A stretch of 7,113 nt of DNA from Pelagibius sp041565695 (GTDB lineage Bacteria; Pseudomonadota; Alphaproteobacteria; Kiloniellales; Kiloniellaceae). The DNA lies in assembly GCA_041565695.1 (NCBI GenBank), contig JBFGUI010000206.1, positions 1 to 7,113 on the forward strand. The letters are read 5' to 3'. Positions within the stretch are counted from its first letter, which is position 1. Every line of letters starts with the position of its first letter. Positions 1 through 5,814 of the stretch are shown in pieces. Below the pieces are notes generated by a model that had not been told where the DNA came from, searched no databases, and saw only the letters and a list, made by a program, of their open reading frames with translations. The position numbers and the translations under genes were made by a program.

Positions 1-1093
1 ACTTGAGCTGGCCGCAGGCGGCCAGGATGTCATCGCCGCGCGTCGCGCGCACCGGGGAGGAGATGTGCGCGGCGGAGAGGATGTCGGCAAAGCGCGTGAT
101 GGTCGCCCGGTCGGAGCATTCGAAGAAGCTGCCGGGCCACGGGTTGAAGGGGATCAGGTTCACCTTGGCCGGGATGTCCTTCAGCAGCCTGACGAGGCGC
201 CGGGCGTCCTCCTCGCTGTCGTTGACGCCCTTCAGCATGACGTACTCGAAGGTGATGCGCCGGGCGTTGTGGGTGCCGGGGTAGTTGCGGCAGGCCGCCA
301 GCAGCATCTTCAGCGGGTACTTCTTGTTGATCGGCATGATCCAGTCGCGCACCTCGTCGCTGGTCGCGTGCAGCGACACCGCCAGGTTGACGTCGAGCTC
401 GCGCCCGCAGCGTTCCATCTCCGGCACCACGCCGGAGGTCGAGAGCGTGATCTTGCGCTTGGAGACGGACAGACCTTCCGGGTCCATGGCGATCTTCATC
501 GCCGTGGCCACGTTGTCGTAGTTGTAGAGCGGCTCGCCCATGCCCATGAGGACGATGTTGGTGATGAGCCGGCCCTCCGCCGGGGCCGGCCACTCGCCCA
601 GGTCGTCGCGCGCCACCATGATCTGGCCGACGATCTCGGCCGGCGAGAGGTTGCGCACCAGGCGCTGGGTGCCGGTGTGGCAGAACTTGCAGGTCAGGGT
701 GCAGCCGACCTGGCTGGAGACGCAGAGCGTGCCGCGGTCTTCCTCGGGGATGTAGACCGTCTCGACTTCCTGGCCGTCGGCCAGGCGCAGCAGCCACTTG
801 CGGGTGCCGTCCCTGGAGACCTGGGCGACGGCGACCGCCGGCCGGCGCACCGCGTGGGTCTCGGCCAGACGGACGCGGAAGTCCTTGGAGAGGGTGGTCA
901 TCTCCGCGAAGTCGCTGACCCCGCGGTGGTAGATCCAGTGCCACAGCTGCTTGGCGCGGAACGGCTTCTCGCCGAGCGCGGCCATCTCCTCGGCCAGCCG
1001 GGCACGCGACAGCCCGACGAGATTGCGCTTCTCGTCGCCGGCGGTCCCCAGAGCCTCAGGGGGCGGGGCGAAGGCATCGGCATGCTGGCTCAT
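1..1093 (-). CDS. rlmN: RlmN, dual-specificity 23S rRNA/tRNA adenine-C2 methyltransferase (3' end cut by window)
   Basis: RlmN is a cytosolic radical-SAM enzyme that methylates C2 of A2503 in 23S rRNA and A37 of some tRNAs. 364 codons are visible; only the last few tens of residues lie beyond the left edge. Seen: the radical-SAM cluster motif CxxxCxxC at C131, C135 and C138; the family motif GTLCVSSQVGC just before it, with C124; a GMGEPLYNYDNV stretch near residues 184-195; and C360 in DDILAACGQLK. C124 and C360 align with the two catalytic cysteines known in E. coli RlmN (C118 and C355), so the enzyme looks active. The ATG at 1093 is fixed by an in-frame TAG three codons upstream. The only Shine-Dalgarno-like GGAGGG lies 15 bases upstream, which is distant, and sits in a hairpin. 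It follows the IalB-family gene by 53 bases on the same strand and is probably co-transcribed with it. Identification is secure. Confidence 0.96.
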   Translation of the reverse strand, partial: MSQHADAFAPPPEALGTAGDEKRNLVGLSRARLAEEMAALGEKPFRAKQLWHWIYHRGVSDFAEMTTLSKDFRVRLAETHAVRRPAVAVAQVSRDGTRKWLLRLADGQEVETVYIPEEDRGTLCVSSQVGCTLTCKFCHTGTQRLVRNLSPAEIVGQIMVARDDLGEWPAPAEGRLITNIVLMGMGEPLYNYDNVATAMKIAMDPEGLSVSKRKITLSTSGVVPEMERCGRELDVNLAVSLHATSDEVRDWIMPINKKYPLKMLLAACRNYPGTHNARRITFEYVMLKGVNDSEEDARRLVRLLKDIPAKVNLIPFNPWPGSFFECSDRATITRFADILSAAHISSPVRATRGDDILAACGQLK

Positions 1094-1105
1094 GGGGCTC
1101 TATCT

Positions 1106-1122
1106 AGGCCCTCCGGGGGCCT
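1106..1122 (-). promoter_or_regulatory. Hairpin holding the Shine-Dalgarno-like sequence of rlmN
   Basis: On the minus strand AGGCCC and GGGCCT form a perfect six-pair stem around a five-base loop (CCGGA). The GGAGGG closest in sequence to a ribosome binding site for rlmN spans the loop and the 3' arm. It could lower rlmN translation relative to the upstream IalB-family gene, or attenuate read-through. No U-run follows, so it is not a standard intrinsic terminator. The regulatory role is inference. Confidence 0.35.
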
Positions 1123-1146
1123 TAGGCCAGCGATTTTAGGGTCGGT

Positions 1147-1680
1147 TCAGAGTCCGCAGGCCTTGGAAATGGCCTCGTAGGCCCGGGTGAAACCGGACAG
1201 CGAGTAGGTGTCCTTGGTATTGGTGCCGCGCGCGGAGGTGCCCTGGACCACCATGGTGTTGCCCTTGATCATCGCCTGGACCAGCTTCTTGTCGGACTCC
1301 TTGTCGACCGCCCAGGCGGACTCGCCCTCGGTGAAGAGGCGCATCTTCATGGTGCCGACCTCGACCTCGACCGGCGCGTTCTCCTTGTAGGCATAGCCGG
1401 CCTGGATGCTGACCTCGTCGATGCGGTTTTCCTCCGGCCGGTGGGTCACCATGGCGTGGATCTGCCCGCGCTTGGTGTAGTTGCCCTCGGCCTTGGTCGG
1501 CTCGCTGGCCATGAAGCAGATCGGCTTGCCGTCCTCCTGGTACTTGAAGGCGCTCCAGTCGGAGAAGTCGCCGATTCGCTCGATCGCCTGGGCCCGGGCG
1601 TCGGCGCCCGGCAGACCGGCCCAGAGGGCGGCGGCAAGCAGGAAGGGAAGGGCAAGGCAAGCATGGGGTTTTGGCAGCAT
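1147..1680 (-). CDS. IalB-family periplasmic protein (invasion-associated locus B)
   Basis: This is a 177-residue exported protein of the IalB family (PF06776), named after Bartonella IalB but widespread in free-living alphaproteobacteria; its biochemical role is not established. Seen: an N-terminal signal peptide with a basic start (MLPKPH), a hydrophobic core at about residues 8-24 and an ADARAQA cleavage region ending near residue 30-32. The mature part starts IERIGDFSDW and carries KPICFMASEP around C55, the family-like stretch GTNTKDTYSLSGFTRAY at 152-168, and C175 in the C-terminal ACGL. C55 and C175 may form a disulfide. The start at 1680 was chosen because it places the signal peptide at the N-terminus. 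A longer frame to 1842 would bury it and would overlap the divergent sigma gene. An in-frame ATG at 1713 would add 11 residues. Neither start has a convincing Shine-Dalgarno sequence. rlmN follows on the same strand. Family assignment is good; function is unknown. Confidence 0.88.
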   Translation of the reverse strand: MLPKPHACLALPFLLAAALWAGLPGADARAQAIERIGDFSDWSAFKYQEDGKPICFMASEPTKAEGNYTKRGQIHAMVTHRPEENRIDEVSIQAGYAYKENAPVEVEVGTMKMRLFTEGESAWAVDKESDKKLVQAMIKGNTMVVQGTSARGTNTKDTYSLSGFTRAYEAISKACGL

Positions 1681-1720
1681 GGTCCGCGCTGATGAGATGT
1701 TATCCTTGAGCATGGCGGAT

Positions 1721-1726
1721 ATTATA
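1721..1726 (-). promoter_or_regulatory. Possible -10 element for the IalB-family gene
   Basis: The minus strand reads TATAAT, a perfect match to the housekeeping -10 consensus, inside the most AT-rich patch of the window (about 1691-1735). Transcription would start near 1714, giving a leader of about 34 bases before the ATG at 1680, or an essentially leaderless message from the ATG at 1713. No good -35 element is visible at the usual spacing, so the call rests on the -10 alone. Confidence 0.35.
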
Positions 1727-1840
1727 GGATTGGTGGCCCGGGTCGCCACCCTTGCGTGCGAGGACTGTTGAATTTGCTGCATCACCGCTGTTCCCTGCCG
1801 AAAACCGCCCTGGCGGCGCTTGCGGCCCCTGTGGCCTAGC

Positions 1841-2422
1841 ATGGCGCTGACTTCGCAACAGGCCGATCGCCTGCCCGACGCGGCGCGGCAGTCCCAGCTG
1901 GTCGTCGCGGTCGGCGCCTCACGTGATCGTGAGGCCTTCGCCGAACTGTTCGGCTATTTCGCGCCGCGCATCAAGGCCTATCTCCTGCGCCGCGGCGCCG
2001 CGCCGGCCGAGGCCGAGGAGCTGGCGCAGGAAGCGATGATCATGGTGTGGCGCCGCGCCCAGACCTTCGATCCGGCCAAGTCGGCGGCCAGCACCTGGAT
2101 CTTCACCATCGCGCGCAACAAGCGCATCGATGCCCTGCGCCGCGAGAAGCGGCCGGACTACGACCCGGAGGACCCGAGCCTGGCGCCGGCGGTGCCGCCG
2201 GCCGCCGACCGGGCCGTCGAGGTGACGCAGCAGGCCGGGCGCCTCGCCGAGGCCATCGCCGGCTTGCCGGAAGAACAGGCGGCCTTGGTCAGGATGGCCT
2301 ATTTCGAGGACAAGGCCCACGGGCAGATCGCCGCGGAAACGGCGCTGCCGCTGGGCACGGTGAAGTCGCGCCTGCGCCTGGCGATGGGACGCCTGCGCAA
2401 GGCCCTGGCGGAGGAGTTGTGA
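1841..2422 (+). CDS. rpoE: ECF RNA polymerase sigma factor, ECF11 (RpoE-ChrR) type
   Basis: This 193-residue group IV sigma factor directs RNA polymerase to stress promoters. Seen: a sigma-2 region at about residues 32-103, with AFAELFGYFAPRIKAYLL, the acidic AEELAQEAMIMVWRRA stretch that contacts the core enzyme, and STWIFTIARNKRIDALR for -10 recognition. A Pro/Ala/Asp-rich linker follows (about 104-132), then a sigma-4 region at about 133-190 with AGLPEEQAALVRMAYFE and a helix-turn-helix at about 160-187 (HGQIAAETALPLGTVKSRL). The family is set by the partner: the stop overlaps the start of a ChrR-type anti-sigma gene. In Rhodobacter sphaeroides this pair drives the singlet-oxygen response. 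Such systems are commonly autoregulated, but I see no convincing RpoE-type promoter upstream. The ATG at 1841 was chosen over a TTG at 1820; no clear Shine-Dalgarno sequence precedes either. Sigma identity is certain and the ECF11 subgroup very likely. The symbol follows R. sphaeroides. Confidence 0.95.
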   Translation: MALTSQQADRLPDAARQSQLVVAVGASRDREAFAELFGYFAPRIKAYLLRRGAAPAEAEELAQEAMIMVWRRAQTFDPAKSAASTWIFTIARNKRIDALRREKRPDYDPEDPSLAPAVPPAADRAVEVTQQAGRLAEAIAGLPEEQAALVRMAYFEDKAHGQIAAETALPLGTVKSRLRLAMGRLRKALAEEL

Positions 2423-3090
2423 TGACCGACCATCCGGTGCCGCTGCATCACTTCCCGGAGGAACTGCTGCTCGACCACGCGGCCGGCAGCCTGCCGGAGG
2501 GACTCGCGCTGCTGGTGGCGACCCACGCGGCGCTCTGCCCGGCCTGCCGGCGCACGCTGGCCGAGGCCGAAGCCCTGGGCGGCGCCCTGCTGGCGACCCT
2601 CGAGCCGGTGGCGATGGCGCCGGATGCGCTCGACCGCGTTCTTGCCGAGATCGATGCGGAGAATGGCAGCGACGTGACGGAGGTTTCGAGACCGGAACGC
2701 GATCCTCAGGTGCCGCCACCGCTGCAGGACTACGTCGGGCGCGGCATCGAGGCCCTGGCCTGGCAGCGTCTGCTGCCGGGGGTGGCGGCGGCGCGTCTGC
2801 GCGCAGCGTCGGGGGGCGAGATGCCGGTGCGCCTGCTGCGCCTGGCGCCGGGCACGGCCGTGCCGCGTCACAGTCACGGCGGGCTGGAGGCGACGGTGGT
2901 GCTGGCCGGCGGCTACGACGATGCCGGCGGCCACTACGAGCGCGGCGACGTGCAGCTCGGCGACGCAGGCCTCGACCATCGCCCGGTGGCGGCTGCGGGG
3001 GCGCCCTGTCTCTGCCTGATCTACGAGGAGGCGCCGCTCCGGCTCACCGGCCCGATCGGGCGCTGGTTCAACAGCCTTATCAGCAGCTGA
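2422..3090 (+). CDS. chrR: ChrR-type zinc anti-sigma factor with cupin domain
   Basis: This 222-residue cytosolic anti-sigma factor should bind the sigma factor encoded just upstream and release it on oxidative (singlet oxygen or organic hydroperoxide) stress. Seen: an N-terminal zinc-binding domain (about 1-85) with H9/H10 and the HxxxCxxC motif H35, C39, C42, followed by ALGGALLATLEPVAM. A linker follows, then a C-terminal cupin domain (about 98-210) with PRHSHGGLEATVVLAGGY and, further on, GLDHRPVA. H149, H151, E155 and H185 have exactly the spacing of the cupin zinc ligands of R. sphaeroides ChrR (H141, H143, E147, H177 as I recall them), so both metal sites appear intact. Its ATG overlaps the sigma stop (ATGA), giving translational coupling and matched stoichiometry. 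The reading frame extends upstream inside the sigma gene, but the start at 2422 is clear from the domain boundary and the coupling. Confidence 0.95.
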   Translation: MTDHPVPLHHFPEELLLDHAAGSLPEGLALLVATHAALCPACRRTLAEAEALGGALLATLEPVAMAPDALDRVLAEIDAENGSDVTEVSRPERDPQVPPPLQDYVGRGIEALAWQRLLPGVAAARLRAASGGEMPVRLLRLAPGTAVPRHSHGGLEATVVLAGGYDDAGGHYERGDVQLGDAGLDHRPVAAAGAPCLCLIYEEAPLRLTGPIGRWFNSLISS

Positions 3091-3100
3091 AACCGGTTCA
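3088..3100. other. Convergent gene junction: palindrome containing both stop codons
   Basis: The chrR stop (3088-3090) and the methyltransferase stop (3098-3100, minus strand) are the two ends of a near-palindrome, TGAAACCGGTTCA, whose centre AACCGGTT is a perfect eight-base palindrome. Only seven bases separate the coding regions and no classic terminator is visible, so transcripts from the two sides probably run into each other. Confidence 0.5.
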
Positions 3101-3628
3101 CCCCTTGCGGCGGATCTTCTGGGCGCCCTGCACGTGTTTGGGCAGGGCTTGCGGCTTGGACCGCGGGTTGACGGCGCGGCGGGCGAAGCGGCCCTGACTG
3201 ATCAGCCGGTCGTACATGACGATGGCCCCGGCGGTGCCGACGTTGACGCAGAACCTGGTCGGGATCTTCACCAGGTGGTCGCAGCGCGCCTGCATCTCCG
3301 GCGACAGGCTGCCGCGCTCCGGCCCCAGCACGTAGGCGGCCGCCTGGGGATGGAAGAAGGACGGCAGCTCGACGGCCGCCTCGGTCAGCTCGACCCCGAC
3401 CAGGGCGCAGCCCTTCGGCAGCGTCAGCGCCGCCACCGAATCGTAGGTGTAGAGCGGCAGGTGCTTGGCCGCGTCGGAGGTGTCGGAGAGCTTCGCCTCC
3501 TGGGCGTTGAAGGCCGGCTGGACGGTGAAGAAGAAGCTCGCCCCGAAGGCATGGGCGGAGCGCATCAGGCTGCCCAGGTTCATGGGCTTGCTGATCCGCT
3601 CGGCGCCGATGGCGAAGTAACCACGCAT
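3098..3628 (-). CDS. TrmH/SpoU-family RNA 2'-O-methyltransferase
   Basis: This 176-residue SPOUT-fold methyltransferase should transfer methyl from S-adenosylmethionine to a ribose 2'-OH of tRNA or rRNA; the exact nucleotide cannot be read from the sequence. All three family motifs are seen: motif 1 NLGSLMR at 17-23 with the conserved Asn and Arg, motif 2 LGPERGSLS at 101-109, and motif 3 IPTRFCVNVGTAGAIVMYD at 122-140, which forms the knot and SAM pocket. The protein is close to a bare catalytic domain, lacking the N-terminal extension of E. coli TrmH (about 229 residues), but carries a basic tail at about 154-176 that could bind RNA. The ATG at 3628 was chosen because MRGYFAIG leads straight into motif 1. 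The frame stays open to 3742, but that part would overlap the asparaginase start and looks non-coding. No Shine-Dalgarno sequence is obvious. It is convergent with chrR and divergent from the asparaginase gene. Confidence 0.9.
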   Translation of the reverse strand: MRGYFAIGAERISKPMNLGSLMRSAHAFGASFFFTVQPAFNAQEAKLSDTSDAAKHLPLYTYDSVAALTLPKGCALVGVELTEAAVELPSFFHPQAAAYVLGPERGSLSPEMQARCDHLVKIPTRFCVNVGTAGAIVMYDRLISQGRFARRAVNPRSKPQALPKHVQGAQKIRRKG

Positions 3629-3720
3629 GGCGGCAGAACTTGCATGCCCCGGGCGGCGGAGGCAAGCTGCTTGGCAGCTGCGGTACAGTCGCAGAAACAG
3701 GCTTTTCAAGAACCCGTTCG

Positions 3721-4767
3721 ATGTCTCCAGATACCCAATCAACCCTGAAGAGCGCCGTCGCCGCCGACCCGCTGCTGGTCGAGGTGACCCGCGGCGACCA
3801 GGTGGAAAGCCGCCACCGCGCCGCCCTGGCCGTGGTCGATGCCGAGGGGGCGGTGGTGCTCTCGGCTGGCGACTTCGACCGCCCGGTCTACGCCCGCTCG
3901 GCGATCAAGTCGCTGCAGGCCATTCCCCTGGTCGAGAGCGGTGCGGCCGACGCCTTCCAGGTCTCCGAGGAAGAGCTCGCCATGGCCTGCGCCAGCCACA
4001 GCGGCGAGCCGCGTCACGTCGAGACCGCCAGGGCCTGGCTGGCCCGTCTCGGACTTTCGGTCGACGACCTGGAGTGCGGGCCGCAGCTGCCCGGCCACGA
4101 ACCGTCTCTGACCGCGCTGCTCGGTGCCGGCCAGCAGCCGACGCCGGCGCACAACAACTGCTCGGGCAAGCACAGCGGCTTCCTCACCCTGGCCCGCCAC
4201 CTGGATGTGCCGACCAGGGGCTATGTGAACTACGAGCACCCGGTGCAGCAGCGCATTCTGGGCGTGCTGGAGGCCATGACCGGCCTCGATCTCGGCCGGG
4301 CGCCGCGCGGCATCGACGGCTGCGGCATCCCGGTGATCGGCATCCCCCTCGGCAACATGGCATTGGCCATGGCCCGCTTCGGCAGACCCGACGACCAGCC
4401 GGAGGCCCGTCAGGCGGCCTGCGCACGGATCCGCCGGGCGGTCGCCGCGCATCCCTTCATGGTGGCGGGCAGCGGGCGCTTCGACACCCGGGTGATGGAG
4501 GTCACCGGCGAGAAGGCGCTGATCAAGACCGGCGCCGAGGGCGTCTACTGCGCCAGCTTTCCCGAGCTGGGCCTGGGCGCCGCCATCAAGGTGGATGACG
4601 GCGCCGGCCGCGCCGCCGAGATCCTCATGGGCCGCCTGCTGCGGCGCTTCGACATTCTCGACGAGGGTGCCGCGGCACAGCTCGGCGGCGTGCTCACCGC
4701 ACCGGTGCTGAACCGCGCCGGTCGCGTCGTCGGCGAGATCCGCCCCTCAGCCGACATTCCCTTCTAG
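3721..4767 (+). CDS. L-asparaginase, PF06089 (Rhizobium etli) type
   Basis: This 348-residue enzyme hydrolyses L-asparagine to aspartate and ammonia. It belongs to the family typified by an R. etli asparaginase (about 367 residues), unrelated in sequence to the bacterial type I/II and plant-type enzymes. Seen: YARSAIKSLQ with S60 and K63; CASHSGE with S92; NNCSGKH with C147 and K150; DGCG with C201; and LIKTGAEG with K269. These match the two Ser-Lys pairs and the Cys/Lys/Cys zinc site I recall for R. etli ReAV, the first five at a constant offset of 12 residues. No signal peptide is visible, so it is probably cytosolic. The start at 3721 was chosen because residues encoded upstream (frame open to 3640) look like intergenic translation. 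The ribosome binding site is weak. A quinone oxidoreductase gene follows after 13 bases, suggesting an operon. It diverges from the TrmH-like gene across a 92-base region. Confidence 0.93.
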   Translation: MSPDTQSTLKSAVAADPLLVEVTRGDQVESRHRAALAVVDAEGAVVLSAGDFDRPVYARSAIKSLQAIPLVESGAADAFQVSEEELAMACASHSGEPRHVETARAWLARLGLSVDDLECGPQLPGHEPSLTALLGAGQQPTPAHNNCSGKHSGFLTLARHLDVPTRGYVNYEHPVQQRILGVLEAMTGLDLGRAPRGIDGCGIPVIGIPLGNMALAMARFGRPDDQPEARQAACARIRRAVAAHPFMVAGSGRFDTRVMEVTGEKALIKTGAEGVYCASFPELGLGAAIKVDDGAGRAAEILMGRLLRRFDILDEGAAAQLGGVLTAPVLNRAGRVVGEIRPSADIPF

Positions 4768-4780
4768 GGTAAGAGACCTG

Positions 4781-5764
4781 ATGCGTGCCGTGATCTGCCG
4801 CGACTGGGGCGGCCCCGAGAGCCTGAAGGTCGAAGAGGTGCCGCCGCCGGAACCGGCGGCGGGTCAGGTGCTGATCGATGTCGCCGCCGCCGGGGTCAAC
4901 TTCGCCGACACCCTGATGATCGCCGGCAAGTACCAGGAGAAGCCGCCCTTTCCCTTCTCGCCGGGCCTCGAGATCGCCGGCACCCTGCGCGCCCTGGGCG
5001 CCGGGGTCGGCGGTCTGCAGCCCGGCCAGCGGGTCATGGCGCTGACCGACTGGGGCGGCTATGCCGAGGGCGCCCTGGCCCGTGCCGGCGATGTCTATCC
5101 GCTGCCGGACTGCCTCGGCTGGGCCGAGGCGGCGGGCTTTCCCATCACCTACGGCACCGCGCACGCGGCGCTGCGCTGGCACGCCGATCTGCAGCCGGGC
5201 GAGGTGCTGCTGGTGCATGGCGCGGCCGGCGGCGTCGGCCTGGCGGCGGTGGAGATCGGCAAGGCCATCGGCGCCACGGTCATCGCCACCGCCGGCGGCG
5301 CGGAAAAGCTGGCGGTCGCCGAGGCGCACGGCGCCGACCACCTGATCGACTACCGCAGCGAGGATATCCGCGACAGGGTGAAGCAGATCACCGGCGGGCG
5401 CGGTGCCGACGTGGTCTTCGATCCCGTCGGCGGCGACGTCTTCGATGCCTCGCTGCGCTGCATCGCCTGGTCCGGGCGTATCCTGGTCATCGGCTTTGCC
5501 GCCGGGCGCGTGCCGCAGATCCCGGCCAACATCCTGCTGGTCAAGAACGTGGCGGTGATGGGGGTCTACTGGGGCTCCTACCGCAAGCACGCGCCGGAAC
5601 GCTTGAAGGAGGAGTTCCGCGAGCTGTTCGGCTGGGTCGAGGCGGGCCTTCTGAAGCCCCACGTTTCGCACAGGCTTGACCTGACCCAGGCCGCCGAAGC
5701 CATGGCACTTCTGCTGGAGCGGCGCTCCACCGGCAAGGTGGTTCTCACCACCGGCGCGGCTTAG
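4781..5764 (+). CDS. NAD(P)H:quinone oxidoreductase, zinc-independent MDR family
   Basis: This 327-residue member of the medium-chain dehydrogenase/reductase superfamily most resembles quinone oxidoreductases, which reduce quinones or other electrophilic enones with NADPH in the cytosol. Seen: an N-terminal GroES-like catalytic domain with AGVNFADTLMIAGKY (37-51) and FSPGLEIAGTL (59-69); a Rossmann domain with HGAAGGVGLAAVEIGKAIGA (146-165) for dinucleotide binding; FDPVGGDVFDASLRC (213-227); and the typical C-terminal ending STGKVVLTTG. The structural-zinc cysteine cluster and catalytic zinc ligands of true alcohol dehydrogenases are absent. The ATG lies 13 bases after the asparaginase stop with a purine stretch (GGTAAGAGA) upstream, so the two genes are probably co-transcribed. 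The physiological substrate is unknown; related enzymes also act as acrylyl-CoA or enoyl reductases. Family call is firm; substrate is not. Confidence 0.92.
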   Translation: MRAVICRDWGGPESLKVEEVPPPEPAAGQVLIDVAAAGVNFADTLMIAGKYQEKPPFPFSPGLEIAGTLRALGAGVGGLQPGQRVMALTDWGGYAEGALARAGDVYPLPDCLGWAEAAGFPITYGTAHAALRWHADLQPGEVLLVHGAAGGVGLAAVEIGKAIGATVIATAGGAEKLAVAEAHGADHLIDYRSEDIRDRVKQITGGRGADVVFDPVGGDVFDASLRCIAWSGRILVIGFAAGRVPQIPANILLVKNVAVMGVYWGSYRKHAPERLKEEFRELFGWVEAGLLKPHVSHRLDLTQAAEAMALLLERRSTGKVVLTTGAA

Positions 5765-5766
5765 AC

Positions 5767-5780
5767 TCGCTTCAAAGCGA
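5767..5780 (+). repeat. Small hairpin just after the quinone oxidoreductase stop
   Basis: TCGCT and AGCGA pair around the loop TCAA, starting three bases after the stop codon. The stem has only five pairs and no T-run follows, so it may protect a 3' end or be incidental. Confidence 0.35.
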
Positions 5781-5782
5781 AT

Positions 5783-5802
5783 GGCCGCGGCATCCCGCGG
5801 CC
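5783..5802 (+). repeat. Strong GC hairpin in the leader of the methyltransferase gene
   Basis: GGCCGCGG and CCGCGGCC form a perfect eight-pair stem, all G/C, with a four-base loop (CATC). It ends 12 bases before the ATG of the next gene, directly next to the purine-rich GGATCGGAA that would act as ribosome binding site. A third CCGCGG follows immediately (5801-5806) and could compete for pairing. It could be a rho-independent-like pause without a T-run, an RNA-processing stop, or a translational control element. The structure is clear; the role is inferred. Confidence 0.5.
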
Positions 5803-5814
5803 GCGGATCGGAAC

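Noticed and set aside
30..944. Long open frame on the minus strand (about 300 codons)
   Set aside because: It is an alternative frame of rlmN, rich in Arg/Gly/Pro as expected from out-of-frame GC-rich coding, and rlmN in the true frame has all its catalytic motifs.
65..1180. Long plus-strand open frame (371 codons)
   Set aside because: It lies antisense to rlmN and reads as low-complexity Val/Gly/Arg/His sequence with no recognisable domain; typical shadow in GC-rich DNA.
1681..1842. Longer N-terminus for the IalB-family protein, starting at 1842
   Set aside because: It would bury the signal peptide 54 residues into the protein and overlap the start of the divergent sigma gene.
2047..2421. 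Upstream extension of the chrR reading frame
   Set aside because: It lies inside the sigma gene and translates to low-complexity Arg/Gly/Pro-rich sequence; the anti-sigma domain starts at 2422 with an ATGA overlap.
3592..3620. TGATCC followed after 18 bases by AGTAAC, as a possible RpoE-type promoter for the asparaginase gene
   Set aside because: The -10 part does not fit, it lies inside the TrmH-like coding region about 100 bases from the gene, and TGATCC occurs by chance elsewhere in coding DNA.
3671..3699. TTGGCA as a -35 box for the asparaginase gene
   Set aside because: No acceptable -10 element follows at 16-18 bases.
3629..3742. Longer N-terminus for the TrmH-like protein
   Set aside because: The extra residues do not resemble the family and would overlap the asparaginase start; the conserved region begins with MRGYFAIG at 3628.
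4694..5671. 325-codon minus-strand open frame
   Set aside because: It is antisense to the quinone oxidoreductase, whose motifs are intact; no domain seen in the antisense translation.
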